Part shown: one piece after another, positions 50,650 through 53,357 of the stretch
How positions within the stretch are numbered: position 1 is the stretch's first letter
How the letters are laid out: each line of letters starts with the position of its first letter
Source of the DNA: Thermoproteota archaeon
GTDB taxonomy: Archaea; Korarchaeota; Korarchaeia; Korarchaeales; Korarchaeaceae
Length of the DNA stretch: 53,357 nucleotides
Direction: 5' to 3'
NCBI GenBank assembly: GCA_027061785.1
Contig: JAMOVA010000033.1
Coordinates: forward strand, 1 to 53,357
Position numbers and translations under genes: made by a program
Notes under the pieces: generated by a model
Databases searched by the model: none
Told to the model about the DNA's origin: nothing
The model's input: the letters and a program-made list of their open reading frames with translations, nothing else

Positions 50650-51837
50650 TTGAGGATAGTCCACATGTCCGACAACCACCTCGGGAAGGCCCAGTTCCAT
50701 CTGGCCGAGAGGGAGGAGGACCTCTACAAGGCGTTCGACATGGCTGTGGATCTGGCGCTCCAGCAGGATCCCGATCTGGTGATACATACCGGGGACCTCT
50801 TCGACAGCTACAGGCCCCATCCTAGGGCCTTCGTGAGGGCTTTCGAGGGCCTGCTGAGGATAGTGGAGAGGGGTATCCCCATCGCGATAATAGAGGGGAA
50901 TCACGAGCTGGGACCGGATACCGTCAGGAGGAGAATGGCCTCCCCTCTGATAAACCTGAGGAAACTCTTCGTGAGGCTGGGGTATGGGAAGCTTTTCGTG
51001 AGGCTGGGGCCCGGCGCGGTCAGGATCGGTGATGTAGTGGTGGCCGGCGCCCCCTACGCCAGCAGGGGAGTCAAGATAGCTGACACGGTGGAGAGCCTGG
51101 ACAGGAAAGCCAAAAATCTCTGTGAGAGCTGTCCCAAGGTTTTGATGCTCCATCAGGGTGTGAGGGGGATGATAAAGGCCATCTACCCGGAGGTCGATTT
51201 CTCCGAGATAGCCAAGAGTTCCTTCGACTACGTGGCCATGGGCCACTACCATAACAAGGTGGTCAGGAGGAGCGGCAACAGGGTGTTCGCCTACTCGGGA
51301 TCCACGGAGGTCATAGAGACTAGGGAGATCCCTCTGGCTGGAGAGGGGAAGTACGTGCTCTCTGTGGAGATCGACAGGGACGGCATCGATGTGGAGGAGC
51401 TGAGGTTGAGGACTAGGCCCTTCATCTACTTCTCCGAGACCCTGAGCAATACCCAAGACCTATACGTCCTGATAGAGAGGTTGAAAAAGCAGTTAACGTC
51501 CCAGGAGTTCGATGGGAGGCCCGTGGTGTATGGAAAGCTCTCATTGAAGGGGGACGTGAGGCCGGGCGTGCCCACCCTCGAGATCAGGAGGGCCCTGGTG
51601 GACCTCTCCCTCTACGTGATCGTCAGGGAGAGCAGGATCACGGAGGAGGATGAGGAGAGGGGCCTCCTCACCGGAGTCGGTCTGGAGGAGCTGGTCCAGA
51701 ACGCCATAGCATCCCTAGATCTGGACCAAGAGGTACGATCTCTGGCCCTGAGGATCTTCGATCTGTGGTACAGGGAGGGCAAGAGGGGAGAGGCGTTCGT
51801 CAAGGGGGTCCTCGGCCTCATGGAGGAGGGATCATGA
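50650..51837 (+). CDS. mre11: Mre11 double-strand break nuclease
   Basis: 395 residues. Phosphoesterase motifs VHMSDNHLGK, VIHTGDLFDSYRP, IEGNHELGP and AMGHYHNK carry the two-manganese site. TTG 50650, two bases after the herA stop with GGGGGGTAAAG ahead, starts the conserved core; the frame extends to 50578 within herA but that part is unlike Mre11. Its stop overlaps the rad50 ATG, as usual for this complex. Confidence 0.95.
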   Translation: MRIVHMSDNHLGKAQFHLAEREEDLYKAFDMAVDLALQQDPDLVIHTGDLFDSYRPHPRAFVRAFEGLLRIVERGIPIAIIEGNHELGPDTVRRRMASPLINLRKLFVRLGYGKLFVRLGPGAVRIGDVVVAGAPYASRGVKIADTVESLDRKAKNLCESCPKVLMLHQGVRGMIKAIYPEVDFSEIAKSSFDYVAMGHYHNKVVRRSGNRVFAYSGSTEVIETREIPLAGEGKYVLSVEIDRDGIDVEELRLRTRPFIYFSETLSNTQDLYVLIERLKKQLTSQEFDGRPVVYGKLSLKGDVRPGVPTLEIRRALVDLSLYVIVRESRITEEDEERGLLTGVGLEELVQNAIASLDLDQEVRSLALRIFDLWYREGKRGEAFVKGVLGLMEEGS

Positions 51838-53357
51838 GGATAAAGCGATTGGTACTGGAGAACTTCGGTTCGCACGAGAAGACGGAGGTGACGTTCTCTG
51901 AGGGGATAAATGCGATAATAGGGGAGAACGGCGCGGGTAAAACGACCATACTGGAGGCGGTAGCTTACGCCCTGTATCCTAGGAGCGTGGGCAAGCAGGA
52001 GAACCTGATCAGATCCGGCGCGCGTAAGATGAGGGTTCAACTCGAGTTCGAGCTGGACGGCCGGAGGTACCTCCTGATCAGGGAGAGGGAAAGGGGCGGA
52101 ATTTCATCGGCCTCCATATACGATGTGACCGATGGGAGAAGGCTCCTCCAGAGGGATCAAAGTAAGGTGAACAGGCAGATCGAGGCCCTGCTGGGCATAA
52201 GCAGGGAGACATTCCTCCAGGCCATCTACGTCAGGCAGGGAGAGATAGCTCAGCTCCTCGAACAGACTCCTTCGAGAAGGAAGGAGTTGGTGGGGAGGCT
52301 TCTCGGCATAGAGATGCTGGAGAGGATATGGGAGGAGCTGAGAGATGTGATAAGTCGCTTGGACGCTGATCTCCAGTCGATAGATAGTGAGATCAAGGGT
52401 ATCGGGGATGTCTTCAAAGAGAGAGCGTCCCTAGAATCCGAGAGGGAGGAACTGCTGGAGGAACTTCAGAAAACCTCAAGGGAGGAGGAACTCCTGAATA
52501 AGGAGATGGAGAGGCTGGAGAAAACTAGAGAGGAATTGGAACACAAGAATCTCAAGTATAGGGAGCTCAAGGCCAAGGAAGAGTCCTTGAGGAGGAGACT
52601 CAGCGAGGTATCGAACCAGCTCGATGTTAAGAAGAAGAGATTGATGGATCTGGAGCGTGAGCTCCTTCGAATGAGAGATCTGGAGATCGAAGCCTCCAAG
52701 TACGAGGAGCTCGAGTACGTGAGGGGTCTCTTGGCTGAGATAGTTCCGCTGGAAGAGGAGGTCAGGCGTTTAGAGAGGATGCGGCGGGAGCTCTCGAAGT
52801 ACGAGGAAAGGGTTTCCTCTTTGAGCATCCTGAGGGAGAAGGTGTCCCAACTCAGCCAAGAAATTGAGAGGCTCCAGCAGGAGGAGGTCCTCCTGGCCAG
52901 CATGGAGGAACGCCTCAGACAGCTAGAGAGTAAGAGATCTCAGCTAGAGCGCAGGATGGCGGAGTACAGGCGTGAGATCAAGGAGGCCCTCTCAAGCCTG
53001 TCCGAGCTGCTTGGCAGGTGGATAGAGGATCCGGAGGAGGGTGTAAGGGTCCTCGCCGAGGAACTTTCCAAGTTAGAGAATGAGCTGGACTACTTGGACA
53101 GAGAATTAAGCAGGATCACTGAGGAGAGATCCAGATTGCTTCAGAGGAGGGAACAGGCATCCCGATACTTATCAGATCTGGAGGGAGATGTGGATAGATG
53201 CCCCCTCTGCGGGTCCAAGCTGGACCCCAGCTCTGTGGAGAGGTTGAAGGACGAGATGAGGCGCGAGATAAAGGAGGTAGATTCCCTGATAATGGATAAG
53301 GAGAGGGAGCTGAGGGCCGTCAGGGAGAGAAAGGAAAACATCTTATCGAAATACAAG
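51834..53357 (+). CDS. rad50: Rad50 DNA repair ATPase (cut by window end)
   Basis: 508 codons visible, open to the last base. Walker A GENGAGKTT (residues 30-38), a Q-loop region FLQAIYVRQGEIAQLLEQ, then a long coiled coil that reaches the zinc hook C456-P-L-C459 (CPLCG). The returning coil and the C-terminal Walker B/signature lobe lie outside the window. ATG overlaps the mre11 stop (ATGA). It tethers DNA ends with Mre11. Confidence 0.96.
   Translation, partial: MRIKRLVLENFGSHEKTEVTFSEGINAIIGENGAGKTTILEAVAYALYPRSVGKQENLIRSGARKMRVQLEFELDGRRYLLIRERERGGISSASIYDVTDGRRLLQRDQSKVNRQIEALLGISRETFLQAIYVRQGEIAQLLEQTPSRRKELVGRLLGIEMLERIWEELRDVISRLDADLQSIDSEIKGIGDVFKERASLESEREELLEELQKTSREEELLNKEMERLEKTREELEHKNLKYRELKAKEESLRRRLSEVSNQLDVKKKRLMDLERELLRMRDLEIEASKYEELEYVRGLLAEIVPLEEEVRRLERMRRELSKYEERVSSLSILREKVSQLSQEIERLQQEEVLLASMEERLRQLESKRSQLERRMAEYRREIKEALSSLSELLGRWIEDPEEGVRVLAEELSKLENELDYLDRELSRITEERSRLLQRREQASRYLSDLEGDVDRCPLCGSKLDPSSVERLKDEMRREIKEVDSLIMDKERELRAVRERKENILSKYK

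Noticed and set aside
50626-51456. 276-codon open frame on the minus strand
   Set aside because: Antisense shadow of mre11, whose motifs are clear; composition is His/Pro-rich and unlike a real protein.

Overview
The window is a gene-dense chromosomal segment of an archaeon. Diagnostic markers are a histone (32265-32495), ribosomal protein S25e, glycerol-1-phosphate dehydrogenase for ether lipids, a geranylgeranyl reductase next to a tetraether synthase (Tes)-type radical SAM enzyme, ABCE1, archaeal DtdA, and the nurA-herA-mre11-rad50 operon. S25e, Tes and a histone together suggest a thermophilic TACK archaeon. Korarchaeia-like is my best guess, but this is inference because no rRNA is present. 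Arginine codons are strongly AGG-biased. Starts are mixed: many ATG/GTG/TTG starts follow GGAGG/GGTGA sites, and many others are leaderless, about 25 nt after a TATA box.

Layout. 1-460: tail of a gene ending in a PIP-box-like peptide, then a G/C-homopolymer-rich spacer. 0.46-4.6 kb: speD, a solitary cas6, a UPF0200 kinase-like P-loop protein, a PflX-like radical SAM gene preceded by a strongly folded RNA candidate (3452-3590), an endonuclease IV-like gene and tRNA-Asp. 4.7-11.6 kb: one rightward run of PUA protein, CoA-ligase-like protein, iorA, iorB, abce1 and a membrane protein. 11.6-25.5 kb: egsA, metG, ribL, a DHH phosphoesterase, a cupin, thpR, a DUF62 hydrolase, a PEP-synthase-like protein paired with a membrane protein, and the GGR-Tes lipid pair. 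25.5-32.2 kb: an MBL protein, a SpeD paralogue lacking its pyruvoyl serine, an MtaB-type methylthiotransferase, DUF211, dtdA, a PAP2-like protein, a TIM barrel, a UppP-like/DedA fusion and tRNA-Arg. 32.2-33.1 kb: histone and an AT-rich gap. 33-40 kb: TIM barrel, creatininase plus cDPG-synthase-like operon, thiL, MBL, cyclophilin-like protein, S25e, coiled-coil protein, M50 protease. 40-48 kb: GNAT, TusA-like, ahcY, radical SAM, MIP18, beta-CASP nuclease, tRNA-binding protein, PspA with a membrane winged-helix protein, and an ADP-forming acyl-CoA synthetase alpha. 48-53.4 kb: nurA, herA, mre11, rad50 (cut by the window end).

Functional themes are amino-acid/2-oxoacid fermentation (IorAB with ADP-forming CoA ligases), archaeal membrane-lipid synthesis (EgsA, GGR, Tes), polyprenyl-phosphate handling (PAP2-like, UppP-DedA), SAM metabolism (SpeD, AhcY, DUF62, several radical SAM enzymes), translation and tRNA quality control, and DNA end resection.

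The less ordinary content is the folded RNA at 3452-3590, the UppP-like/DedA fusion, and a recurrent set of family members that have lost their catalytic residues: SpeD-like, acyl-CoA-synthetase-like, PEP-synthase-like, TusA-like, an endonuclease-IV-like barrel and a Mut7-C/DUF5615-like protein. No CRISPR array, transposase or integrase was found.
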